Shown here piece by piece: positions 18,017 through 26,757 of a stretch of DNA of 64,000 nt (its first letter is position 1; each line of letters starts with the position of its first letter). Below the pieces are notes generated by a model. It had not been told where the DNA came from. It worked only from the letters and a program-made list of their open reading frames with translations, and ran no database searches. A program made the position numbers and the translations under genes. Origin of the DNA: Wenzhouxiangellaceae bacterium (GTDB lineage: Bacteria > Pseudomonadota > Gammaproteobacteria > Xanthomonadales > Wenzhouxiangellaceae); contig JANQPN010000025.1 of NCBI GenBank assembly GCA_028289455.1, positions 62,001 to 126,000 of the forward strand, given 5' to 3'.

Positions 18017-19180
18017 TTACCCCGGAGGTTCGGGGATTAGCGGCCAGACTATTTGTGCGGTAACACCGCCAGCCTGGCGATGGTTCAGCCTCACACTGGC
18101 GTCAGCATGGCTGTGCATGGCCAACGATTCACGTACAAAGCGCAAGCCATACCCTTCCGACCAGCCGGGTTTTAGACCAATGCCGTTATCGCTGACTTCA
18201 ACAACCACTCGCTCGTTGTGAATGCTGACTTGAACCTGTAGATATAAAACCGTACGCGATTTCTCCTGGCGCTGAGTATTGCTGTGCTTGAGTGCATTTT
18301 CCACTAATGGCTGTAATAACAGACATGGAATAGTTACTGTCTCCAATTCTTCAGGCAATTCCAATTCCCATTGCAGCTGACCGTCGAAACGGATGGCTTC
18401 CAAGGTTAAGTATTTTTCCAGCCATTCGAACTCATCTGCCAGCGAATGAGTATCACGTTCGCTGATGTGTAATGCCAGACGCAATAATTCTGCCAGATCA
18501 ATCAACATCTCGCGGGCGCGTGGCACGCTGGATTCCATTAATGACGAAACAGAATGCAAGGCATTAAATAAAAAATGCGGTCTTAACTGTACTTTTAGTG
18601 CACCTAACCTGGCTTCAACCAGACGCCGCTGTAAATTCTCGTTGGATAACTGCAACTGAAAGCCTTCAATCAGGCTGTTGCGATAAGCAGCATGGTAATC
18701 GACAGCAAAGTAGGCGCCAACCACAAACCAATAAAACATAAAATACCAGCTGCCTTCAAAATACATGCGGGAAACGAACAGATCGGCGAAAGCCCGTTGA
18801 GCAACAGGTTCAATCCATATACGCACTATGCTGGATAAAGCCAGCGCGCCAACACAGCAAACCAGGCTTAACGGCAAATGCACAAATAAGGCATAGCGCG
18901 GTCGAACCAACGGATAATGCTGGGCTAACCATAACGCCAATGGTGTAGCAAACAGCCAGAACGACCAATCCAATACACCAAGCAAAGCCAGTTGACAAAG
19001 GCTAATACTGATCTGGTTGTAACTGTACCAGCTTGACCAATAGACAATCTGCCAGACATAGATGACCAACCAGACCATCACTACCAGCCATAATGATCCC
19101 CAGCTGCTGGGTGATTTCTTAAGCTCTCGGCCAGAGCTGTCTGTCACAGGCAATTTCATGCTTATAAGCATAACCAACAC
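18017..19180 (-). CDS. LytS/YehU-type sensor histidine kinase (second pair)
   Basis: 387 residues; an ATG at 19159 (MKLPVTDSSG) is an equally likely start. About four membrane segments in the first 170 residues, then a His_kinase domain with phospho-acceptor His in LRPHFLFNALHSVSSL, a HATPase N box (LLQPLVENALKHS) and DNGIGLKPG. Partner of the LytTR regulator that follows. Divergent from the secreted beta-propeller gene at 19318, about 140-160 bp away, which is a candidate target. Confidence 0.87.
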   Translation of the reverse strand: MLVMLISMKLPVTDSSGRELKKSPSSWGSLWLVVMVWLVIYVWQIVYWSSWYSYNQISISLCQLALLGVLDWSFWLFATPLALWLAQHYPLVRPRYALFVHLPLSLVCCVGALALSSIVRIWIEPVAQRAFADLFVSRMYFEGSWYFMFYWFVVGAYFAVDYHAAYRNSLIEGFQLQLSNENLQRRLVEARLGALKVQLRPHFLFNALHSVSSLMESSVPRAREMLIDLAELLRLALHISERDTHSLADEFEWLEKYLTLEAIRFDGQLQWELELPEELETVTIPCLLLQPLVENALKHSNTQRQEKSRTVLYLQVQVSIHNERVVVEVSDNGIGLKPGWSEGYGLRFVRESLAMHSHADASVRLNHRQAGGVTAQIVWPLIPEPPG

Positions 19181-19317
19181 AGCAGGAAAAGAAACCCGCT
19201 TAGGCTGACACGGCCATGCCGCTTAGCGCAGGCTCAGTCCCGCTTGCTGCTTTGCTCTGTATAAGCTCGCCCGAAACGCGAAAACTGTTGGCATACACAA
19301 ACCCATTAGGAGTTTTT

Positions 19318-20646
19318 ATGCGTTATTCAATTATTATTATCGGCGCTGTCGCATTGGCACTCAGCATGTCAAAAAATGCCTCAGGCCAAGCCGCTGATGA
19401 GCCAGTTGTCAGTACCCTGGTTACACTGATGGCGACGGCGGGCATGAGCGTGGATAACAGCGGCAATTTATACATTGCTGACTTTGGTGACATCAATACA
19501 TTGGCCGGGACTTCTCTGTTTAAGGTTTCACCCAGTGGTGAAGCACAATTGATTACGGATCAACTCAATACCGGACCCAGCGGTAACTTGATCGATGCGG
19601 ATGGTTCCATTCTGCAAAGTGTATATATAAGTAACCGAATAGTGCGCGTGCAACAAGATGGCTCCATCACCGACTTTGCTACAGGCATCCCCGGCCCGGA
19701 TGATCTGGTGCAGGATGGTAACGGTAATTTATTCGTTGCCAGCTGTCCGTTTGGCGGACCTGCGCCTGCGGTATATCGTGTGGATGCTTCAGGCACCGTT
19801 GAGGTATTCGCCAACAGCTCTCTATTTACTTGTATTTCAGGGGTAACCATTGACAACAATGGTGATTTATTTGCATCTGATTTTGGCAATGGGCAAGTGT
19901 TTCGGATTACCCCAGCGGGTGATGTCAGCGTATTTGCACAATTGCCGGCACCCAGTTCTCATATCAAATTTGCCAATGACGAGTTTTACGTCATGATGCC
20001 CAGCGCCAATCAGATAGCACGCATTGACCAACAGGGTAATGTCTCCATTCTGGCAGGCACCGGTCAGGCAGGTACAGTTGACGGGCCTGCGTCACAGGCA
20101 CAATTCAACTTCCCATTCCATATAGAAATCAGCCCTGATGGGCGCTTTTTGTTCGTTGATGGCGGGCCGAACGGCGATAACCAGGCCAACCCGGTTCGGG
20201 TTATTGATCTGTTTCCGCAATCGGGCACACCTGTTGCCCCCAGGCTTAGAGCCATTACCGGTGCCTGGAACGATCCCATGCGCAGTGGCGAAGGGTTCAT
20301 CATGCAAACCATCGAAGGTGAGGACAGAGCTATCATATTCTGGGCTACCTATGATGCCGATGGCGGACAACAGTGGTTTGGCGGGGTGGGTGAATTTTCC
20401 GGCTCGCAACTGATTGCAGAGATGAGGGTTACATCCGGCGGTGTATTCGGAAGTGATTTTGATCCGGCACAAGTTGTACGTACCCCAGTGGGCAATGTCG
20501 ATATGAACATGCTTGATTGCGATAACATACAGCTGAATTATCTGATTAATGACATCTCAGGCACGCAAAATCTCGCGCGAACATTTCGCCTTGAAGGGCA
20601 GGAATGTATTGAAGGCGATGGCTTAGGCGCGCTACTGCAATATTGA
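19318..20646 (+). CDS. Secreted NHL/SMP-30-like beta-propeller protein
   Basis: About 442 residues from an ATG preceded by AGGAG; the frame is open upstream but this start gives the signal peptide (MRYSIIIIGAVALALS, cleavage near SGQA). Residues about 30-310 show six-bladed propeller repeats (SVDNSGNLYIADFGDIN, LVQDGNGNLFVASC, TIDNNGDLFASDFGNGQV, EISPDGRFLFVDGG). The last 120 residues carry a recurrent Xanthomonadales-type C-terminal module (ITGAWNDPMRSGEGF, then IIFWATYDADGGQQWFGG, with paired Cys). Periplasmic or extracellular; no catalytic assignment. Divergent from the second LytS/LytTR pair. Confidence 0.7.
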   Translation: MRYSIIIIGAVALALSMSKNASGQAADEPVVSTLVTLMATAGMSVDNSGNLYIADFGDINTLAGTSLFKVSPSGEAQLITDQLNTGPSGNLIDADGSILQSVYISNRIVRVQQDGSITDFATGIPGPDDLVQDGNGNLFVASCPFGGPAPAVYRVDASGTVEVFANSSLFTCISGVTIDNNGDLFASDFGNGQVFRITPAGDVSVFAQLPAPSSHIKFANDEFYVMMPSANQIARIDQQGNVSILAGTGQAGTVDGPASQAQFNFPFHIEISPDGRFLFVDGGPNGDNQANPVRVIDLFPQSGTPVAPRLRAITGAWNDPMRSGEGFIMQTIEGEDRAIIFWATYDADGGQQWFGGVGEFSGSQLIAEMRVTSGGVFGSDFDPAQVVRTPVGNVDMNMLDCDNIQLNYLINDISGTQNLARTFRLEGQECIEGDGLGALLQY

Positions 20647-20712
20647 TAATGACATTTCAGCACAGCAACAGAGTGAAACAGCTGAGATCAGCTAATATCT
20701 GTTAGCACAATT

Positions 20713-20753
20713 GGGACACCCGCCTTTTGTCAAATTCAGGTCGGTGGGTGTCC
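20713..20753. repeat. Dispersed palindromic repeat, copy 2
   Basis: Arms GGGACACCCGCC and GGTGGGTGTCCT flank a core with AAATTCAGGTC. It is followed by CTCAACTTAGCTC, a tail shared in part with copy 5. Just downstream of a plus-strand gene, but without the T-run of an intrinsic terminator. Confidence 0.65.
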
Positions 20754-20802
20754 TCAACTTAGCTCTTAAAGGACCATGGTTTGAGTTAGAGACAAGAAAT
20801 CA

Positions 20803-20843
20803 GAACACCCACCTTTCACCCGCGCCAGGTTGTTGGGTATTCT
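20803..20843. repeat. Dispersed palindromic repeat, copy 3
   Basis: Degenerate copy (GAACACCCACCTTT at one arm, GTTGGGTATTC at the other) in the same orientation as copy 2, ninety bases away. Confidence 0.5.
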
Positions 20844-20944
20844 AAGTTTGAGATTGCTTAAATCTCCGCAACTTCGATCAAGTTTTACTCCGACACCAAC
20901 TATAGGATTAATTTGCTCAGGATGAACAGCAGGAGAATACTAAG

Positions 20945-21811
20945 TTGTTAGGCGAAAAAACCAGATTTTCGGAGCTCTTAATCTATATTGAGAATAATTT
21001 GGATTCTCGTCTTGATATTGAAACCTTAAGCCGTGTCGCAAATCTGTCCAAATACCATTTCCAGAGACAGTGTAAGGCGGCTTGGGGAACCAGTATTCAT
21101 TCAGTGATTAAGCTGTTGAGGATGAAGCGGGCTGCCTATTTGCTGGCGTATAGAAATGATCATAACGTTCTTACCATTGCATTGATGAGCGGGTTTGAAA
21201 GTCATGAGGCTTTTTCACGAAGCTTCAGAAAAATATTCGGCATCAGCCCCCGTGAACTTCGATCAGCGCCTGACTGGACTTCCTGGCATAAACAATATGA
21301 ACCAATTATCCAGTTAAGGAATAAAATTATGAGCAGCAATGATACCTATCAGGTGAACATCGTCGACTTCCCGGCACTGCCGCTGGCAGTACTTGAACAT
21401 CGAGGTACGCCAGAAAAATTGGGGAACACCATCAGAAATTTCATTCAATGGAGAAAGAAAAACGGCCTTTCCCCTGCAAAGGCGAGAACTTTTAATTTAC
21501 TTTATGATGATCCAAGCGAAGTTGACCCGGACAATTATCGGTTTGATGTCTGTTGTTCGTTCCAGGGAGAAACCCAATTCGATGAATATGGGATAGTCCA
21601 TAAATCTATTGAAGAAGGAAAGTGTGCTGTTATCAGACATGTTGGCAGTGATGATACGATTGGTCAAAAAGTTGAATATCTATATTCACATTGGCTAAAA
21701 GAGTCCGGTTCAACACTTCGTGATTTTCCCCTGTTCTTTGAACGTGTGTCTTTCTTTCCGGAAGTCCCTGAAAATGAGATGATTACTGATATTTATCTTC
21801 CGATTGCCTAA
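20945..21811 (+). CDS. AraC-family regulator with GyrI-like ligand-binding domain
   Basis: 288 residues from a TTG start with AGGAG nine bases upstream. The N-terminal AraC double helix-turn-helix is at about 10-105 (IETLSRVANLSKYHFQRQCK; ALMSGFESHEAFSRSFRKIFGISPREL). The C-terminal GyrI-like/effector-binding domain is at about 135-288 (VNIVDFPALPLAVLEHRGTPEKL; ending EMITDIYLPIA). The architecture matches SbmC/Rob-type regulators of drug or stress response. No obvious target is beside it; both neighbours are separated by palindromic repeats. Confidence 0.88.
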   Translation: MLGEKTRFSELLIYIENNLDSRLDIETLSRVANLSKYHFQRQCKAAWGTSIHSVIKLLRMKRAAYLLAYRNDHNVLTIALMSGFESHEAFSRSFRKIFGISPRELRSAPDWTSWHKQYEPIIQLRNKIMSSNDTYQVNIVDFPALPLAVLEHRGTPEKLGNTIRNFIQWRKKNGLSPAKARTFNLLYDDPSEVDPDNYRFDVCCSFQGETQFDEYGIVHKSIEEGKCAVIRHVGSDDTIGQKVEYLYSHWLKESGSTLRDFPLFFERVSFFPEVPENEMITDIYLPIA

Positions 21812-21902
21812 AGTTAAATAGGAGTGACTGGCCATTGCAAAAGCAATGGCCGAATTTATCGCCTTTTCGAGCAAGTGTTATAAGCTCAAAGTGAGAGAAG
21901 TT

Positions 21903-21938
21903 GGGACACCCACCTCTTGTCAGATAGGTAGGTGTCCT
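21903..21938. repeat. Dispersed palindromic repeat, copy 4
   Basis: Shorter copy (GGGACACCCACC against GGTAGGTGTCCT) between two convergent genes. The core is shortened compared with copies 2 and 5. Confidence 0.6.
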
Positions 21939-21963
21939 AATGCTCGCTACCGGCACGAAAATT

Positions 21964-23619
21964 TTAGTCCGTTTTGTTATCTAATCGAATGACCCTATTG
22001 TGTGTTGCAGCAAATCGTTGCCCGGGCCCCAGCGACATGGCGGAGTATAAACCTGGGTTCAGGCTGTTTTCGGTCATGCGTTCAATTAATTCAATAAAAT
22101 AATCACGGGAGTAACGATCCAGAATGTCGTACATGGCGTGATCGGTTATGTCCAGTGCAAAGAAGGTGTTGAATTGTTCAACCTCATGAACTACCGGTAT
22201 CCAGCGTGACCGCATCCAGGCACGGACACGATATAAACGCCTGGGTTCTTGTTGCGGCATCGCCCACGGCCAGATCCAGCTAATCTGCTTTACAGGCTCC
22301 GATAATTCCTGATGTTGGTGGTGGCTCCACAACTCAGCCATAGAAGCCGAACCCAGCAGGATTGAGTGCTTATAAAAAGGAAGCTGATTAATGTCTTCCC
22401 GATTTAACCAGGCAATGATGGCCTGTTGCTTTTTATCGGCCAGTCTACTGCTCAAAAACTCCTGGTTTGCTGCGACTCCATCCGGGACTCTTATAAGCTT
22501 GATGTTGAAATCACCTGACGACAGCCCGGCTTCCAAAAACCGGGCAGCGTGTTCACCGATACTATTTTCCCGGTACAGTTGCACCACGTGACGAATCTGA
22601 TCGTTGGTGTTTAACCATTCAGCTGCCGTTTGCGCTTCACCAGACAACCCTCTGGATAAGTACAACGCGTAATTCCCGTTTTCTGAAGTTACCGGCAATG
22701 CCGTGTTGGGAAACAGGCATGGCAGTTGCCGGGTTTCACAAAATTGATGCACAACATGCCAGTCATTGCCAAGCCCGCCTAAAACAGCAAACACAGGTTG
22801 CTTTGCATAATGGTCATCGAGTTGCTCACGCCAGGTAGTCGCCGGCCCCTGCAATTCCCATTTGTGCAGCTGCCAGAGTTTTTGTGTATAAACAAAATCA
22901 GATTTGTATCCCAGAGAATAATCAGGTTTCTTTTGTGCTGCGTGGGTATTGAGATTTTTACGTTTTAAATAAGCAGAAAAAACCAATTCAATGGCTTGTT
23001 TTTTGGAGGCATAGTCGGTGTTGTCATTTAAGCCCTCGTTTGGGATAAACACCGTAGCAAAATGTATGGTTTCAGCATCAATGCCCAGGGCTGCCAGCGC
23101 GCCCTGCTCTGGTTTGCCCAAAGTCTCCAGGTAAGATTGCAATGCATCGATATCGGCATCACTCAGTTGAAAGCGTGGCATTTGCAGCGACAGTGTTCTG
23201 CCATCGCTGCCAATGCCTTCGGTTAAAGCCCTTTTCAACGAGAGGCGATCATATGCCCGGCGTTGCTTGATATCATGCACAGATGCCCGCGTTACAGCAG
23301 TCTGGATGTCCTGGTAAAGGTTGCGAAACAGATGTGAACGCTCAGGAGTGTAATCATTAAACAGCACCTCGGCAGTAATCGGCGGTACATACTCTCCGCC
23401 TTCAGCATCACCATAGCCGCTGTTCCGGTGACAGGATGCACAGCTCAACAAACTGGCATCAACTTCAATATCACCCTGAACAATGGCCTTGACGGGTTTA
23501 CCGTCTACACCAATGCCCTGCCGGTATAAACGCTCGCCGAGTTCGGCGTCTGCGCCGGGCAAAGTATTGCTTAAGCACCAGAATAAGCCGGCGATAAGCG
23601 CTTGCTGTCTGTTGCACAT
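21964..23619 (-). CDS. Cytochrome c domain fused to periplasmic binding-protein-like domain
   Basis: 551 residues, periplasmic. A signal peptide (about 1-25) is followed by a c-type cytochrome domain (25-170): CASCH heme site at Cys60/Cys63/His64, and a likely axial Met at about 147 in MPRFQLSDADIDAL. From about 180 the chain resembles a type I periplasmic binding protein (IHFATVFIPNEG, AVLGGLGNDWHVVHQFCETRQLPCLFPN, VVQLYRENSIGEHAARF). Last gene of the copper-enzyme operon, 11 bases after SCO1. It may accept electrons from the multicopper oxidase system or sense a substrate. The cytochrome part is certain; the binding-protein part is a fold-level guess. Confidence 0.75.
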   Translation of the reverse strand: MCNRQQALIAGLFWCLSNTLPGADAELGERLYRQGIGVDGKPVKAIVQGDIEVDASLLSCASCHRNSGYGDAEGGEYVPPITAEVLFNDYTPERSHLFRNLYQDIQTAVTRASVHDIKQRRAYDRLSLKRALTEGIGSDGRTLSLQMPRFQLSDADIDALQSYLETLGKPEQGALAALGIDAETIHFATVFIPNEGLNDNTDYASKKQAIELVFSAYLKRKNLNTHAAQKKPDYSLGYKSDFVYTQKLWQLHKWELQGPATTWREQLDDHYAKQPVFAVLGGLGNDWHVVHQFCETRQLPCLFPNTALPVTSENGNYALYLSRGLSGEAQTAAEWLNTNDQIRHVVQLYRENSIGEHAARFLEAGLSSGDFNIKLIRVPDGVAANQEFLSSRLADKKQQAIIAWLNREDINQLPFYKHSILLGSASMAELWSHHQHQELSEPVKQISWIWPWAMPQQEPRRLYRVRAWMRSRWIPVVHEVEQFNTFFALDITDHAMYDILDRYSRDYFIELIERMTENSLNPGLYSAMSLGPGQRFAATHNRVIRLDNKTD

Positions 23620-23629
23620 GGTGGCTAGG

Positions 23630-24247
23630 TCAGTACACCGGCCCTTCCAGCAAACGGCCTAATTCACTCAGCATTTGTTGACGCGAAAGCAGGCCATCTA
23701 TGCGCAACAGGCGCTGATTAACAGCAATAAAGGTCACCGGCTGATGACGCATTTTATTTTGCTGATAAATGTTCAGTCGTTTCTGCAGTTGCACGATGGT
23801 GGTCGTGTCACCGGTAAAAAAACGCCAGTGTTTCATAGCGCCGAATCGCTCGGCGTAAGACTGCAATCGTTCGGATGTGTCGTAGCCAGGGTCAATGCTG
23901 ATTGAAACCAGTTGAGCCTGATCAGCCATTTCTTTCTGAATGGCTTGCAATATGGTGCTCATCACCGGGCACACATTTGCACAACTGGTGAAGATAAACT
24001 GGAAAATCACCGGCTGACTATCAGCTGATGCCAGCAACTGTTGCAACTCAACAGCCTGGCCGTTGGATTCGATCAGCTCGGCATCATGCAGGAACGCCGG
24101 CGCCAGTAAATGGCTGATGTCGCTAATTTGATATTCAACAGAGGACTGCGACCATGCAGGCTGCAGCAAACAGCCTGCAGCACAGATAAGCGCGACCAGG
24201 AACCGGCTCAGGCTGTTACCGGTATGGCCTGTAAAACAAGGCGTCAT
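23630..24247 (-). CDS. SCO1/SenC/PrrC family copper chaperone
   Basis: 205 residues. Signal peptide about 11-34, then a thioredoxin-like SCO fold. The copper-binding CxxxC is intact in FTSCANVCP (Cys89, Cys93), and the conserved distal His is present in KMRHQPVTF (about 170). Such proteins deliver copper to Cu-A sites or maintain thiol redox state in the periplasm. The ATG follows the stop of the upstream gene directly, so translation is probably coupled. In this operon the client may be the multicopper oxidase, since no cytochrome oxidase subunit is encoded nearby. Confidence 0.9.
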   Translation of the reverse strand: MTPCFTGHTGNSLSRFLVALICAAGCLLQPAWSQSSVEYQISDISHLLAPAFLHDAELIESNGQAVELQQLLASADSQPVIFQFIFTSCANVCPVMSTILQAIQKEMADQAQLVSISIDPGYDTSERLQSYAERFGAMKHWRFFTGDTTTIVQLQKRLNIYQQNKMRHQPVTFIAVNQRLLRIDGLLSRQQMLSELGRLLEGPVY

Positions 24248-26002
24248 TTAATGAATACTGTAAATGCCGACATCGTGGTGCATAGGGTCAAACTGATAAA
24301 AACGCAAACGGGTGGAAGGTTCATAGTCGTAGACAATTTCCAGCTTATGCATTTCTGTTTGTACTCCGCCGGGTGAAGGCGCCAGCACTATAGCGGACAT
24401 ATTCATCATCCAATGGGCGCGGCCAAAGGTAAACCAGCAACCGGAACCACCCACTTTAACGGAAGACTTAAATTGATTTTCCCAGCCCCGGGCGCCGCCG
24501 AAATCGACGTTACTGTAGGCATGTTGATAGTAATCTCCGTTGTGCAGGGTAAGTTTGAACTGATGGTCGTCGCGTTTTTTCCACTCCGGCCACCTTACCT
24601 CAGGAAATTCCAATGGTTTTTCGTCATCAACAAACTCACCATAAATAGTGTTGTTCACATACAGCAAGGTCATGTCTGACTCTTTGTCCGGTTCAACGCC
24701 AGCAGGCAGGCGGGTGCGGGTACGCCAGTCGAAATAGGCATTTTTGGCCTCTTGAATCTGTGTAGACAGGGTTGCCCAGTCCTCGCGTCCAGCGGCACTG
24801 TCAATCGATCGGAACGCATTCCACATTCTTTTTGCCGGTGACAGGTCACCAATTTTTGCTATGGCAGCCAGTTTGTTCGCTTCACTTCCGGTAGGGTCGC
24901 TGCCAAAAACAAATTTTTCCCAGTCTGGAGCTGACCGCTGAACCACTGGATTGCCTTGAGTATCCACACCATTGCCCAACGGCGGGAATTTTTTCTGACT
25001 GTTTTCCATGGCCTGGATACGCGGCGGGTGCATCCGCCAACCCCAGGTATAGACCAGATTGAGGTATTTGGCTTTGGTCATTTTGATGCGGAATACCGTC
25101 CTGGTGCCTTGTGCCATGGGAAAGAAGGTTTGATCCATACCAATATGCGGAAGCGGTGTTTCTCCGGGTGGCTTGAGGCTGGGGTTGTCGAAATACATGA
25201 CGAACGGGGAAAAGTCATCTTCACCCCTATTAAGCACATCCACGGTATATTCGACAAACCAGGTGTCGTCTTCGTCCAGCTGGCTTAAATCAATAAATGC
25301 GGTATCCGACTCGATGTGTTCGTCGTACCAGATCTGGTGCACTTTGACCGTCCTGGTTTTGGCATCAACACGCTTTTCTTTGATCCCGCCCTGGTAATGT
25401 AACACCGGAAAGCCGCTGTAATAGCGGTTTACAATGGGGTTGCCTTCCAGAACATCGATGCCGAATTGTGCCTGCGATTGGATACCATCCACATTTCTTT
25501 GATCGAACAAATCCTCAAGCTTAAATACCACATCGTGCAGATCATCATTGGGTGAAATGGCGTTGTCCAGAGTGGTTACCTGTGGGTCGCCATCGTGCAG
25601 GTTATAGGGGATATTGGGTGTCGACGGTAAGGTATTGGGCATTTCCTCACCGATGCCGTCAAACATATTGGTGTACACGTTGGCCAGCAGATTGGTACCC
25701 GGCGGCAGCGTGAACGGATCGATCTGTGGTTCGGGCAGGCAGGTTTCTGCTGTATGAATTCTGGTGGTGTCGCCTATGGTTTCCTGGGAGGAATCCGGCA
25801 GCCGGAATTGAGGCCCCGGATGCCCTGGAATGGTCGTGCTGTGCTCACAATAGTCAAGACTGCTGTTCCACACGATGGGCGTGTTCTGGTCGATGCCCTG
25901 GTTATTCTGCGCATAACCTGCAGCAGCCGGTATAACAGTCAGCGTTACCGTCAAAAACACCCTTGTTATAAAAATCTGTCTGAGTAATTGCTGTGTATAC
26001 AT
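24248..26002 (-). CDS. Uncharacterised secreted protein of a multicopper oxidase operon
   Basis: About 584 residues from the ATG of MYTQQLLRQIFITRV, 11 bases after the preceding gene. This start places a signal peptide at 1-30 (ending AGYAQ); the longer frame overlaps the upstream gene. I do not recognise a family. Three Cys lie in the mature chain (CEHS, TCLPEP, SGCWF), and there are many His and Trp, including YTWGWRMHPP, GRAHWMMNMS and DPMHHDVGIYSIH near the end. A copper or other metal site is possible. Its fixed place between two SCO-type genes suggests a partner or substrate-handling subunit of the oxidase. Confidence 0.6.
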   Translation of the reverse strand: MYTQQLLRQIFITRVFLTVTLTVIPAAAGYAQNNQGIDQNTPIVWNSSLDYCEHSTTIPGHPGPQFRLPDSSQETIGDTTRIHTAETCLPEPQIDPFTLPPGTNLLANVYTNMFDGIGEEMPNTLPSTPNIPYNLHDGDPQVTTLDNAISPNDDLHDVVFKLEDLFDQRNVDGIQSQAQFGIDVLEGNPIVNRYYSGFPVLHYQGGIKEKRVDAKTRTVKVHQIWYDEHIESDTAFIDLSQLDEDDTWFVEYTVDVLNRGEDDFSPFVMYFDNPSLKPPGETPLPHIGMDQTFFPMAQGTRTVFRIKMTKAKYLNLVYTWGWRMHPPRIQAMENSQKKFPPLGNGVDTQGNPVVQRSAPDWEKFVFGSDPTGSEANKLAAIAKIGDLSPAKRMWNAFRSIDSAAGREDWATLSTQIQEAKNAYFDWRTRTRLPAGVEPDKESDMTLLYVNNTIYGEFVDDEKPLEFPEVRWPEWKKRDDHQFKLTLHNGDYYQHAYSNVDFGGARGWENQFKSSVKVGGSGCWFTFGRAHWMMNMSAIVLAPSPGGVQTEMHKLEIVYDYEPSTRLRFYQFDPMHHDVGIYSIH

Positions 26003-26013
26003 AACCGCCCCCG

Positions 26014-26745
26014 CTACACGCTGCTTACTGGTGGTCCGCCACGCACCGGCGTGCGCGGAATGTCTTTCCTGGGTGAAATCCAATCAAGTCGCTGCGCCAG
26101 CCACACCGGATCAGTCCGGGTAGGTACTGATCCCCAGATATTGGCAGCATCATTACCATAGCGGATCAGACCCATGGAACAATCCTGCTGATCATGATGC
26201 TGTGCGTGTCCGCCGGGGCGGAAAAACAAGGCGTCCTTTATGCTTTGGATTTCCTGATCGTTGCCGGTAATGAACGACCAGCCGGGCTGAGCACTATGCT
26301 GTGCCGCATACCTGTTCAGCCGTTCGATGGTGTCAACCTGAGGATCGACCGTGATCGACAACATATAAACGTCACGGCCCAGACGCGGCTGCAGCAAAGT
26401 CTGTAGTTTTGCCAGGTTTTCGGCAGTCTGATAGTCGCCTTCCAATGCGGTGGACATAAAGTGCACCATAACGACTTTGTTCTTGATCAAATCATTGTAG
26501 AACCGGAGTTTGCGGCCATGGTGATCAAACACCACAGCATGTTGAGGGAAACGGGCCGCTGATGCTGAAGTATCGGCTGGCTCACAGTCGCTGCCCCCGC
26601 TGACAACAGCATGAGCGGCGGGACTCAGCATAGCTGCTCCTGCGGCAACGGTTAGGCCCTGAACGATCTGACGGCGTGGCCGGTCTGTATTATGCGTTTC
26701 GCCATTAGAGTGTTTGCCGGCTGGTGCTTGTTGGCGTTTGTTCAT
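26014..26745 (-). CDS. SCO-like thioredoxin-fold protein lacking the CxxxC site
   Basis: 243 residues. A twin-arginine-like leader (RPRRQIVQGLTVAAGAAML) is followed by an SCO1/SenC-type fold (VVFDHHGRKLRFYNDLIKNKVVMVHFMST, then MLSITVDPQVDTIERLNRYA, WSFITGND). Where SCO proteins have SCxxVCP this one reads MSTALEGDY, so both copper Cys are absent. A His-rich stretch (GGHAQHHDQQDCSMGLIRYG) sits where the distal His is expected and may bind metal instead. Thirteen bases after the oxidase gene, so co-transcribed. Probably an assembly or electron-transfer partner rather than a canonical copper chaperone. Confidence 0.78.
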   Translation of the reverse strand: MNKRQQAPAGKHSNGETHNTDRPRRQIVQGLTVAAGAAMLSPAAHAVVSGGSDCEPADTSASAARFPQHAVVFDHHGRKLRFYNDLIKNKVVMVHFMSTALEGDYQTAENLAKLQTLLQPRLGRDVYMLSITVDPQVDTIERLNRYAAQHSAQPGWSFITGNDQEIQSIKDALFFRPGGHAQHHDQQDCSMGLIRYGNDAANIWGSVPTRTDPVWLAQRLDWISPRKDIPRTPVRGGPPVSSV

Positions 26746-26757
26746 AATAACCCCTTA

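Larger units (their letters stand above)
20647..20944. other. Intergenic region with two palindromic repeats
   Basis: Between the propeller gene and the AraC gene. It holds palindromic repeat copies 2 and 3 ninety bases apart in the same orientation. The end contains AGGAG serving the TTG start of the AraC gene. No small gene seen. Confidence 0.5.
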
